A stretch of 45,852 nt of DNA from Clostridiales bacterium (lineage in GTDB: Bacteria > Bacillota > Clostridia > Christensenellales > Aristaeellaceae): assembly GCA_012729115.1 (NCBI GenBank), contig JAAYDR010000026.1, forward strand, positions 1-45,852, read 5' to 3'. Below the pieces are notes generated by a model. That model worked only from the letters and a program-made list of their open reading frames with translations. It was not told where the DNA came from and ran no database searches. Position numbers and translations under genes: made by a program. Positions 7,449 to 15,085 of this stretch are shown here, piece after piece; the stretch's first letter is position 1, and every line of letters begins with the position of its first letter.

Positions 7449-8398
7449 GATCGATTCAATCCAGTGCGAAGACGATGGAAGAGGCCGTAACCCAGGGTCT
7501 GGAAAAGCTGGGTGCATCCCTTGGAGATGTAACTATCGACATCCTGGACGAGGGCTCCAAAGGATTTTTGGGCCTGTTGGGCAGTAAGCCGGTTGTGGTG
7601 AGGCTTACGCTACGAGAGGACGGAGCGGATGCGGATGCCTTGTCGGCCTTTTCCCTGGCCGGTTCTTCACAGGCCAAGGAATGGTCCGGCAAGAAGAAGG
7701 GTGTGAAGGAAAAGGCTGAGGCCGCCAAGGAGAAGGTGCAGTCTTCCCGGGAGAAGACAGGCACCGTCAAGGAGAAGGCCCAGACTGCCAAGGAAAAGGT
7801 GAAGCCGGCTCAGGCTCCCAAACAAGGCCGGCAGGAGCGTAACCCCCAGGATAACCGTGTACAGCGCGCTGAGCAGGCATCCACAGATCGGACAGCAACC
7901 ACCAACGGCCCTGATACCCCGGCACCTCTGCGCGATCCGGAAACGCCAGAAGGACGTGCCCAACAATTCATGCTGAAGGTGACCCAGCTCATGGGCGTGA
8001 ACGTCAGCGTGGCTGCGGGCCGGGACGAGGAAGGCAACGTGCGGGTGGATATGCACGGAGATACCTTGGGCATTCTCATCGGCCGCCGCGGGGAAACCTT
8101 GGATGCCTTGCAATACCTTACCAGCCTCTTTGTGAACAAAGGGCAGGAGGATTATATCCGGGTGACCCTGGACACGGAGAACTACCGTGCCAAGAGAGAG
8201 GAAGCTCTGACCCGCCTGGCTAACCGCATGGCCAGCCGCGCCATCAAGACAGGACGCAAGGTGGTTATGGAGCCCATGAATCCCTATGAACGCCGCATTT
8301 TGCACAGCGCTCTCCAGCAGAATGATGCAGTGACCACCCACAGCGAGGGAGACGAACCCAATCGCCATGTGGTGATAACTCTGAAGCAAAACCAGTAA
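7445..8398 (+). CDS. khpB: RNA-binding protein KhpB/Jag (Jag-N, KH, R3H)
   Basis: A 317-residue KhpB. The Jag-N domain (about 1-55) contains AVTQGLEKLG and EGSKGFLGLLG. A Lys/Glu/Ala-rich linker (about 75-135) repeats KEKA/KEKV units. A KH domain carries the GXXG loop in LIGRRGETLDALQYL (about 215-235), and a C-terminal R3H domain has RLANRMASRAI and MNPYERRILHSAL. KhpB binds many small and messenger RNAs and influences cell elongation and sporulation in Bacillota. It overlaps yidC by four bases, the usual order. The linker is low complexity and likely helical; its role is unknown. Confidence 0.95.
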   Translation: MRSIQSSAKTMEEAVTQGLEKLGASLGDVTIDILDEGSKGFLGLLGSKPVVVRLTLREDGADADALSAFSLAGSSQAKEWSGKKKGVKEKAEAAKEKVQSSREKTGTVKEKAQTAKEKVKPAQAPKQGRQERNPQDNRVQRAEQASTDRTATTNGPDTPAPLRDPETPEGRAQQFMLKVTQLMGVNVSVAAGRDEEGNVRVDMHGDTLGILIGRRGETLDALQYLTSLFVNKGQEDYIRVTLDTENYRAKREEALTRLANRMASRAIKTGRKVVMEPMNPYERRILHSALQQNDAVTTHSEGDEPNRHVVITLKQNQ

Positions 8399-8429
8399 AC
8401 CTTGCCCCGGGTGGATGGAGTGAAGATGC

Positions 8430-8455
8430 AAGCCGCGCCCAAACAGGCGCGGCTT
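8430..8455 (+). terminator. GC-rich hairpin after khpB
   Basis: AAGCCGCGCC (8430-8439) and GGCGCGGCTT (8446-8455) form a perfect 10-bp stem with a 6-base loop. The following bases GATCATATAAT are AT-rich but not a T-run, so this is a weak or Rho-assisted terminator at best. Confidence 0.55.
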
Positions 8456-8494
8456 GATCATATAATCCCCACCCTCCCTTTCATGACCTTATTC

Positions 8495-8524
8495 TTGTCC
8501 GTTTACCGGCCACTGTGATATAAT
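8495..8524 (+). promoter_or_regulatory. Extended -10 promoter of cysE
   Basis: TTGTCC (8495-8500), an 18-base spacer and TATAAT (8519-8524), with TGA just before the -10 box (extended -10). The leader of about 125 bases can fold: GGCCGGACA (8571-8579) with TGTCCCGGCC (8594-8603), then CCGGG/CCCGG at about 8602-8617. I see no T-box sequence in it. Confidence 0.75.
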
Positions 8525-8657
8525 GATTTGCATGGCCATACGTTGGAAGGCTTATGAGACGGAAATGATTGGCCGGACACCAGGGGCCTGAAATGTCCCG
8601 GCCGGGAGCCTGCCCGGTCTGTCGGTTAGGGCTGTTAATTGTTGAAAGGGGATTGTC

Positions 8658-9419
8658 ATGGGCGATACTGACTGGAGAGCCATGATCCGGGAGGACCGGG
8701 AAGCAGTGTTGGCACGGGACCCTGCAGCCAGGAGCATGATGGAGGTGCGGTTGTGTTATCCCGGGCTGACAGCGCTAAAATCCCATCGCAGGGCACACAG
8801 GCTCTATCAAAAGGGGCATGTGTTGCTGGCACGGCTGCTCAGCCAGCGCGCCCGGCACAAGACCGGTATTGAAATTCACCCAGGGGCCCAGATTGGCCGC
8901 CGGGTGTTTATTGACCATGGGGATGGTGTGGTGATTGGCGAAACCACCTGCATTGGCGATGATGTGACCATCTACCAGGGAGTGACCCTGGGGGGCACGG
9001 GTAAGGATGTAGGCAAGCGGCATCCCACTATCGGAAACAATTGCACCATTGGCGCTGGGGCCAAGGTGCTGGGTCCCATCACCATCGGCAACAACTGCAA
9101 GGTAGGAGCGGGAGCCATTGTGCTCAAGAACGTGCCGGACAACAGCACGGTGGTGGGCAATCCTGGCCGCATTGTGAAAAAGAATAATGTACAGCCTAAG
9201 GGTGAGGCGGATCTGGATCAGGTGAACCTGCCCGATCCGATGCTGGAGAGGATGGAAGCCTTGGTGCAGAGGCTGACTGTTCTGGAAAAATGCCTCGCAA
9301 ATCATGCCCGGCAGCTTGGTTGTGAAAACTGTCCGGATAGGGATAAGGACGCTCCCTGTCAAAGCGGGGAAACGGAAAGCTTTCCCCAGCATTTGGCCCA
9401 GCAACTCAACGAGATGTAA
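8658..9419 (+). CDS. cysE: Serine O-acetyltransferase
   Basis: A 253-residue cytoplasmic serine acetyltransferase, the first committed step of cysteine synthesis (serine plus acetyl-CoA to O-acetylserine). An N-terminal helical part ([13 protein letters not shown] at about residue 70) is followed by left-handed beta-helix hexapeptide repeats with [23 protein letters not shown] within residues 84-108 and [17 protein letters not shown]. The active-site His and Asp lie in IDHGDG. The C-terminal extension beyond residue 175 has four Cys residues (CLANH, GCENC, PC) and is longer than in the short CysE form. The ATG at 8658 follows AAAGGGG. It precedes cysS, so cysteine supply and charging are linked. 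Confidence 0.95.
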   Translation: MGDTDWRAMIREDREAVLARDPAARSMMEVRLCYPGLTALKSHRRAHRLYQKGHVLLARLLSQRARHKTGIEIHPGAQIGRRVFIDHGDGVVIGETTCIGDDVTIYQGVTLGGTGKDVGKRHPTIGNNCTIGAGAKVLGPITIGNNCKVGAGAIVLKNVPDNSTVVGNPGRIVKKNNVQPKGEADLDQVNLPDPMLERMEALVQRLTVLEKCLANHARQLGCENCPDRDKDAPCQSGETESFPQHLAQQLNEM

Positions 9420-9471
9420 TGATTCATCATCTGGTCATGATCCCTTGTCTCAAAGCAAAGGAGGAACCACT

Positions 9472-10869
9472 GTGGAAATTTTCAACAGCATGACCCGCAA
9501 GAAGGAGCCGTTCATTCCCATTACAGAGGGGAAGGTGGGCATTTATGCTTGCGGGCCTACCGTATATAACTATTTTCATATTGGCAACGCGCGACCTTTT
9601 ATTATTTTTGACGTTTTGCGCCGGTATCTGGAGCACCGCGGGTATGAGGTGACGTTTGTACAGAACTTTACCGACATCGACGACAAGATGATTGCGCGGG
9701 CCAGGGAGGAAGGGACTACGGTTCAAGAGGTGGCGGAGCGCTTTATTGCGGAGTATCAAATTGATGCCAGCGCACTGGGCATCCGCCCGGCGACCATACA
9801 TCCCAGGGCTACGGAGCACATTCCCCAGATCATCGCCATGATCGGGAAATTGATTGATAAGGGTTTGGCCTATGTGAGCGGAGGTGATGTGTATTTCCGG
9901 GTGAAGGCATATCCATCTTATGGCTGCTTATGCGGCCAATGCCTGGACGATTTGGAAAGCGGGGCCAGAGTGAGCGTGGACGAGCTCAAAGAGGACCCAT
10001 TGGACTTTGCGCTGTGGAAGGCACACAAGCCCGGGGAGCCTGCCTGGGACAGCCCCTGGGGTCCGGGCCGCCCAGGCTGGCACATTGAGTGTTCGGCCAT
10101 GTCCACTACCTATTTGGGCGATCATTTTGATATCCATTGCGGAGGTAAGGATCTGCTCTTTCCCCATCATGAGAATGAAATTGCCCAAAGCAGCGGCGCC
10201 ACAGGCCAGCCCTATGTGAATTATTGGATGCATAACGGCTTTATCAACATTGACAATGAGAAGATGAGCAAATCCAAGGGAAACTTCTTTACGGTCCGGG
10301 ATATCGCCAAGGAGTACGATCTGCAAGCTGTGCGGATGTTCATGCTGTCCGCCCATTACCGCAGCCCTGTGAATTTCAGCCGGGAAATGATCCAGCAAGC
10401 CCAGAGCAGCTTGGAACGTCTTTCCATCGCCAAGGACCAACTGGCGTTTCTCATGGCTTCGGCCCAGGATCGGAAACCGAATGAGATGGAAGAAGCCTTC
10501 ATGGCCTACTGTGAGGAGGTTAGAGCCCATTTTTACGCCGCCATGGACGACGATCTAAATACGGCTGATGCCTTGAGCGCTCTGTTTGATTTGGCACGGG
10601 AGATTCACAAGCTGCCCCTTAACGGTGTCAGCACCAAGGCGTTGATATGCGCCCGTGAGACCTTCTCCGCCATGGCCGGCGTGCTGGGGTTACTCAACAG
10701 GCAGGAGGAGGAGCTCAGTCCCCAGGTGCGGGCAATGATGGAGGAACGTGCCCGGGCTCGGAAGGACAGGAACTGGAAACGCAGCGACGAGCTGCGGGAT
10801 GCCATCAAGGCCTTGGGCTACATCCTGGAGGATACTCCTGCCGGTCAGAAGGTCCGCAAAGGCCTATGA
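9472..10869 (+). CDS. cysS: Cysteinyl-tRNA synthetase
   Basis: A 465-residue class I synthetase charging tRNA-Cys. The HIGH-type motif is HIGNARPFIIFD and the KMSKS motif is KMSKSKGNF. Zn ligands appear in YACGPTVYN, WHIECSAMS and FPHHENEIAQS. The usual C-terminal anticodon-binding tail ends EERARARKDRNWKRSDELRD. The start is GTG 9472 after AAAGGAGG. A longer frame upstream overlaps cysE and lacks similarity. It overlaps the next gene by four bases (ATGA). I see no T-box leader in the 52 bases between cysE and cysS. Confidence 0.97.
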   Translation: MEIFNSMTRKKEPFIPITEGKVGIYACGPTVYNYFHIGNARPFIIFDVLRRYLEHRGYEVTFVQNFTDIDDKMIARAREEGTTVQEVAERFIAEYQIDASALGIRPATIHPRATEHIPQIIAMIGKLIDKGLAYVSGGDVYFRVKAYPSYGCLCGQCLDDLESGARVSVDELKEDPLDFALWKAHKPGEPAWDSPWGPGRPGWHIECSAMSTTYLGDHFDIHCGGKDLLFPHHENEIAQSSGATGQPYVNYWMHNGFINIDNEKMSKSKGNFFTVRDIAKEYDLQAVRMFMLSAHYRSPVNFSREMIQQAQSSLERLSIAKDQLAFLMASAQDRKPNEMEEAFMAYCEEVRAHFYAAMDDDLNTADALSALFDLAREIHKLPLNGVSTKALICARETFSAMAGVLGLLNRQEEELSPQVRAMMEERARARKDRNWKRSDELRDAIKALGYILEDTPAGQKVRKGL

Positions 10870-11276
10870 GGCGTGCGAGACAAGGGAAGCGGCACGGAAA
10901 GGCTGTTATATGGCCCCTCACGGCAGGGGTCCTGCTTGCGGCGGCATTGCTGTGGACGGGCTGGAACCTCCATTGGTCAGGAGAGTCACACCGGGCTGTC
11001 CTGGCTGCACCTTCAGCGGCAGCCAGGCGAGGCGAGACCATGCCAACCTCTTGGGAGAACCGGCTTGGAACAGCGGCGAACCCTGTCCCCGTAAACACCG
11101 CCAATGTGGAGGAGCTTTGCCGTTTATTTGGGGTAGGGCCTGCGTTGGCCCAGGCCATCATTGACCGGCGGGAAGCCAACGGCCCCTTTTCCTTTCCGGA
11201 GGACCTGCTCTCGGTCAAGGGCATTACGCTGCGGAAATTGGAGCAAATTGTCCAAGAGATTACGCTCGTCCCATGA
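10866..11276 (+). CDS. Membrane-anchored ComEA-like helix-hairpin-helix protein
   Basis: 136 residues: a basic N-terminus, one membrane segment (about residues 13-31, AVIWPLTAGVLLAAALLW), a linker, and a C-terminal ComEA domain. That domain contains VNTANVEELCRLFGVGPALAQ and ends with FSFPEDLLSVKGITLRKLEQI. Helix-hairpin-helix domains of this type bind DNA without sequence preference. ComEA is the DNA receptor of natural transformation, but single ComEA-domain proteins also occur without competence operons. No comEB or comEC is in the window. It is coupled to cysS by a four-base overlap. Confidence 0.75.
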   Translation: MRRARQGKRHGKAVIWPLTAGVLLAAALLWTGWNLHWSGESHRAVLAAPSAAARRGETMPTSWENRLGTAANPVPVNTANVEELCRLFGVGPALAQAIIDRREANGPFSFPEDLLSVKGITLRKLEQIVQEITLVP

Positions 11277-11342
11277 AGGGGGGGCAGCCCCCTGGAAACC
11301 CAGGCCCAAGAATCCATCCACCCATGAGGTAGGAGGAACGGG

Positions 11343-11969
11343 ATGTATAAACGTTTTGGGAAAAGGTCCCTGGATATATTGTTGTCATTGCTGGGGCTGG
11401 TCATTCTCAGTCCCATATTTGCCTTGGCATCACTGGCTGTGAAGCTTTCCTCTCCCGGACCGGTTTTCTTTCGCCAAAAGAGGGTGGGCAAGAACAAGGT
11501 TCCTTTTGAGATCTGGAAGTTTCGTACCATGCGTTTAGATGCCCCCAAGGATGTGCCGACCCATTTGCTGAAAGACGCCGAGCGGTATATTACACCGGTG
11601 GGGAAGGTGCTGCGGGCCACGAGCATCGACGAACTCCCCCAGTTTGCCAATGTTTTTTGGGGACAAATGTCCCTCATCGGCCCTCGGCCTGCCCTGTGGA
11701 ATCAGGACGATCTGGTGGCTCTGCGGGACCAGTACAGGGCCAATGATGTTCTGCCTGGCATGAGCGGGTGGGCTCAGGTGAATGGCCGGGATGAGCTCAG
11801 TCTGGAAAAGAAGGCGAGGCGGGACGGAGAGTATGCCCAGAACATCAGCTTCCGCCTGGACATGAAGTGCTTGTTGCTGACCTTTGTAAAGGTTTTTAAC
11901 CGGGAAGGCATCGCTGAAGGCAAGGAAGGAAAGCATTATTCTGTCCTCCGTGTGGAGGGGAAGAAATGA
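11343..11969 (+). CDS. Polyprenyl-phosphate phosphoglycosyl transferase (first locus)
   Basis: A 208-residue monotopic phosphoglycosyl transferase (PglC/WcaJ-core type). It attaches the first sugar phosphate to undecaprenyl phosphate at the inner face of the membrane. It has the N-terminal reentrant helix (KRSLDILLSLLGLVILSPIF), GPVFFRQKRVGK, FEIWKFRTMR, TSIDELPQFANV, SLIGPRPA and GMSGWAQVNGRD. It starts after GTAGGAGGAACGGG. It heads a block of six overlapping or adjoining genes that includes glycosyltransferases and WecB. The sugar used is unknown. Confidence 0.92.
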   Translation: MYKRFGKRSLDILLSLLGLVILSPIFALASLAVKLSSPGPVFFRQKRVGKNKVPFEIWKFRTMRLDAPKDVPTHLLKDAERYITPVGKVLRATSIDELPQFANVFWGQMSLIGPRPALWNQDDLVALRDQYRANDVLPGMSGWAQVNGRDELSLEKKARRDGEYAQNISFRLDMKCLLLTFVKVFNREGIAEGKEGKHYSVLRVEGKK

Positions 11970-12817
11970 AAAAGCTATTGATCACCGGGGCAGGAAGTTA
12001 TATTGGTGAAGCGGTGGCAGCTCATTGGGAGCGCCTGACAGGCGTGGCTCCTCAAACCGTGGATATGCGGGGAGAGAGCTGGAGACAGGTTGATTTTCAT
12101 GGCTTTGACGCAGTACTGCATGTGGCGGGCATTGCCCACCAGCGGGAAACAGAGGAAAATGCTGCTGATTATTACGCAGTCAATCGGGATTTGGCCATAG
12201 CCGTCGCGGAGAAAGCAAAGACGGAGGGTGTGGGGCAGTTCATTCTGATGAGTTCCATGAGCGTGTATGGCCTTGTGACGGGACATATTACCGCCGCAAC
12301 CCAACCCGCACCCAACACCCATTATGGTAACAGCAAACTTCAGGCAGAAAACGCTCTGTTCGATTTGGCCAATGAGAGCTTCCATGTTGCAATCCTCCGG
12401 CCCCCCATGGTTTATGGCAAGGGATGCCGGGGCAATTATCCCCGGCTCGCCGCCTTGGCTGCCAGGCTGCCCCTTTTTCCCCGGGTGGACAATCAACGCA
12501 GTATGCTCTATATCGATTGCCTCAGTGCCTTCTTGGCCCAGCTGGTGGAAAGCGGCCAGGGCGGGCTGTACTTTCCCCAAAACAAGGATTATGTCAGTAC
12601 CTCTGATCTGGTGCGTGAAATCGCCCATGCCCGGGGTAAAACCCTCCGGCAGCCCCGCGGGTTTGGCTGGTTCATCAATCTGCTGGCACCTCGCGTCCCC
12701 ACCGTTGGCAAGCTCTTTGGCAGCCTGACCTATGACAAAGACATGAGCCGTGATTTTTCAGATGAGCCTCAGCCGAGCTTCGCCGAGACCATTCGCAAAA
12801 CGGAGGCCAGGTCATGA
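11966..12817 (+). CDS. NAD-dependent epimerase/dehydratase (extended SDR)
   Basis: A 283-residue SDR. It has the nucleotide-binding motif TGAGSYIGEAV at residues 7-17, HVAGIAHQ, the Ser of MSSMSVYG and the catalytic YGNSK, then ILRPPMVYGKG. It probably acts on a nucleotide sugar (4-epimerase or reductase) for the polymer built by this block. It overlaps both neighbours by four bases. The substrate cannot be read from the sequence. Confidence 0.88.
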   Translation: MKKLLITGAGSYIGEAVAAHWERLTGVAPQTVDMRGESWRQVDFHGFDAVLHVAGIAHQRETEENAADYYAVNRDLAIAVAEKAKTEGVGQFILMSSMSVYGLVTGHITAATQPAPNTHYGNSKLQAENALFDLANESFHVAILRPPMVYGKGCRGNYPRLAALAARLPLFPRVDNQRSMLYIDCLSAFLAQLVESGQGGLYFPQNKDYVSTSDLVREIAHARGKTLRQPRGFGWFINLLAPRVPTVGKLFGSLTYDKDMSRDFSDEPQPSFAETIRKTEARS

Positions 12818-13947
12818 GCAAGAAAGTCCTTTTTGTGGCCACGGTACTTCGGGGGCATATTCTGGTGTTTCACCTGCCCTACATGGAGTGGTTTCAGCAA
12901 CAGGGCTATGAGGTGCACCTGTGCGCCCGCAACGATACGGACGAACAGCAGCCCCAGGTTCCTTTCTGTGACCGATATGTTGACATGCCCTTTGAACGAA
13001 ACCCCCTGTCCAGGGGAAACCTGGTGCTATACAAGGAGTTAAAAGCCTTGATTGATGAAGGGGACTACTCCCTGATTCATTGTCATACCCCTGTGGGTGG
13101 CATGCTGGCCAGGCTTTGTGCGCGTCAAGCCCGACAAAGAGGCGCCCGGGTGGTGTACACGGCCCATGGTTTCCATTTTTTCACCGGAGCCAAGCCTATC
13201 AATTGGTTGCTTTATTATCCGGCGGAGCGTTGGCTGGCCCGGTATACCGACCTGCTCATTACCATCAACCGGGAGGACTATGACCGGGCATGCAGGTTCC
13301 CTGCCAGGAAAGTAGCGCTGGTGCGGGGAGTGGGCGTGGATTTCGCCCGATTTGAGGCCTCCACAGACAGGACTGTGATCAGGACATCCCTGGGTATCCC
13401 CGAAGCGGCTCCGGTGGTCATCACCGTGGGGGAGCATATCCCTCGCAAGAACCATGAGACTGTGTTGCGGGCCATGGCCCTGGTGGAGGGCGCCTGGCTG
13501 CTCCTGTGTGGAGTGGGAGAGTTGACCGGAAAGCTTGAGCAGTTGGCGCAAGAACTGGGGATCACCCATCGGACATTGTTCTTGGGCTTTCGACGGGATG
13601 TGCCCGCTTTGCTTGCAGCAAGTGATGTGTTCTTTTTCCCCTCCTTCCAGGAGGGGCTGCCTGTATCTCTGATGGAGGCCATGGCTGCCGGGCTTCCCTG
13701 TGTTGCCTCTGCGGTGCGGGGCAGCCGGGATTTGATCGAGGAAAGCCAGGGAGGCATGCTGCGGCCGCCCCTGGACGCTGCCGGTTTTGCACTTGATATC
13801 CGAAAGATGCTTGGCAACGAAAGCCTGCGCAGGAAAATGGGCCTACGCAATCAAAGCCATATTCAGGCGTATGGGCTGGCCCAGGTGCGGGAGGAAATGG
13901 CCCGGTTGTATCAGGCTCAGTTGGATGCGCCCGGCAGGGAGGCATGA
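12814..13947 (+). CDS. Glycosyltransferase, GT4 type (EpsD-like)
   Basis: A 377-residue GT-B enzyme. The N-terminal domain has VLFVATVLRGHILVFHLPYMEW and CHTPVGGMLARL. The C-terminal domain has VITVGEHIPRKNHETVLRA, FFPSFQEGLPVSLMEAM (the E-x7-E nucleotide-sugar motif) and VRGSRDLI. The N-terminus resembles glycosyltransferases that act early on lipid-linked exopolysaccharide or capsule units. It overlaps the SDR gene by four bases and ends one base before the next ATG. Confidence 0.88.
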   Translation: MSKKVLFVATVLRGHILVFHLPYMEWFQQQGYEVHLCARNDTDEQQPQVPFCDRYVDMPFERNPLSRGNLVLYKELKALIDEGDYSLIHCHTPVGGMLARLCARQARQRGARVVYTAHGFHFFTGAKPINWLLYYPAERWLARYTDLLITINREDYDRACRFPARKVALVRGVGVDFARFEASTDRTVIRTSLGIPEAAPVVITVGEHIPRKNHETVLRAMALVEGAWLLLCGVGELTGKLEQLAQELGITHRTLFLGFRRDVPALLAASDVFFFPSFQEGLPVSLMEAMAAGLPCVASAVRGSRDLIEESQGGMLRPPLDAAGFALDIRKMLGNESLRRKMGLRNQSHIQAYGLAQVREEMARLYQAQLDAPGREA

Positions 13948-13948
13948 G

Positions 13949-15085
13949 ATGGCCCTTTGCTTGTTTGTGATGAAGTATCCCCTCCATCTGCGCGAAAACC
14001 TCCGGGGGAAGTTTGACGGACAGATGGCCGCCATGCGTGCCCTTGGCCACGAAGTATACTGCATCGGCTGGAATAGGCAGGGGATGTGGCTCCTGGGGGA
14101 GGGAAAACAGAAGATGCTTATGAGATGCCCCCTTACCAGAATCCCCGGCTATGATCATACGTTCATCTTTGTGGACTTGATGAGGGCTGTCCGCAAGGTC
14201 TTGAAGGAGCGAAAGGTGGACCTTCTTTATTGGCGGTACATGCCCACCTTTGGCAACGCCCTGGGAACCGCCAAGGCTATAAAAGCCCAGGGAGGCAAAC
14301 TGGTGATGGAATTTCCCACCTTCCCCAGGGAGGAGGAAAACCGCCGTTCCCTGCTGCGCCGCCCTGTGTTTGTGTATGCAGATCGGGTATTGCATAAGCT
14401 CAGCCCATTAATTGACCTGTATACCGCCATCGGTCAACCCTGCGGAGGAAAAATCGATGATCGCCCCGCCATGAACATTGTCAACGGCGTGGATGTGGAG
14501 CGATTTCCACTCCATATTCCCAATCCCGGGAACCGGGAGGTTCATCTGTTGGCTGTGGCCAGCATGGCAGGCTGGCATGGTTATGACAGGCTCCTTCGAG
14601 CCATGGCTGAGTATCAGGGGCCTGTCAAAGTATATTTCCATCTGGCGGGCAGCGATGGGGACGGATCCCTGTCAAGGTGGAAGGAGCTGGCTCAGGAAAT
14701 GGACCTGGATGACCGAGCGGTATTCCATGGACCGCTGTACGGGGAGGAACTGAATCGCCTGGTCGCTTCCTGCGATGTGGGGGTGGGTAGCTTGGGTATG
14801 TTCCGTTTTGGGCTTACAAACGGTATGCCTTTAAAGCTGCGGGAATATATGGCTCGAGGTTTACCCTTTGTCTACGCAGTAGAGGATGCGGCGATTCCCC
14901 AGAATCCCCGCTTCTGCCTGAAGGTATCTAATGATGATTGTCCCATTGACCTGGAGCCTATTGTAGACTTTGCCCTTCGGGCCAAGGAGGACGGAGAAGC
15001 CCCGCGCCTGATGCGGGAGCACGCGCGTCATCACATGTCATGGCAAAGTGTGATGAACGGCGTGTTGGAAAGGTTGGACCGATGA
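13949..15085 (+). CDS. Glycosyltransferase, GT4-like
   Basis: 378 residues starting MALCLFVMKYPLHLRENLRG. It has a GT-B fold signature: VDLLYWRYMPTFGNALG in the N-terminal half, NIVNGVDVERFP at the hinge, then LAVASMAGWHGYDRLLRAM and PLKLREYMARGLPFVYA in the nucleotide-binding half. I chose ATG 13949 because AGGGAGG lies 6-7 bases upstream. A longer frame would run back into the preceding gene. It overlaps the next gene by four bases. Donor and acceptor are unknown. Confidence 0.82.
   Translation: MALCLFVMKYPLHLRENLRGKFDGQMAAMRALGHEVYCIGWNRQGMWLLGEGKQKMLMRCPLTRIPGYDHTFIFVDLMRAVRKVLKERKVDLLYWRYMPTFGNALGTAKAIKAQGGKLVMEFPTFPREEENRRSLLRRPVFVYADRVLHKLSPLIDLYTAIGQPCGGKIDDRPAMNIVNGVDVERFPLHIPNPGNREVHLLAVASMAGWHGYDRLLRAMAEYQGPVKVYFHLAGSDGDGSLSRWKELAQEMDLDDRAVFHGPLYGEELNRLVASCDVGVGSLGMFRFGLTNGMPLKLREYMARGLPFVYAVEDAAIPQNPRFCLKVSNDDCPIDLEPIVDFALRAKEDGEAPRLMREHARHHMSWQSVMNGVLERLDR

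Noticed and set aside
8525-9471. T-box leader for cysE or cysS
   Set aside because: No AGGGTGG-type antiterminator sequence or specifier arrangement is present. The cysE leader has only two short hairpins, and the cysE-cysS gap is 52 bases.
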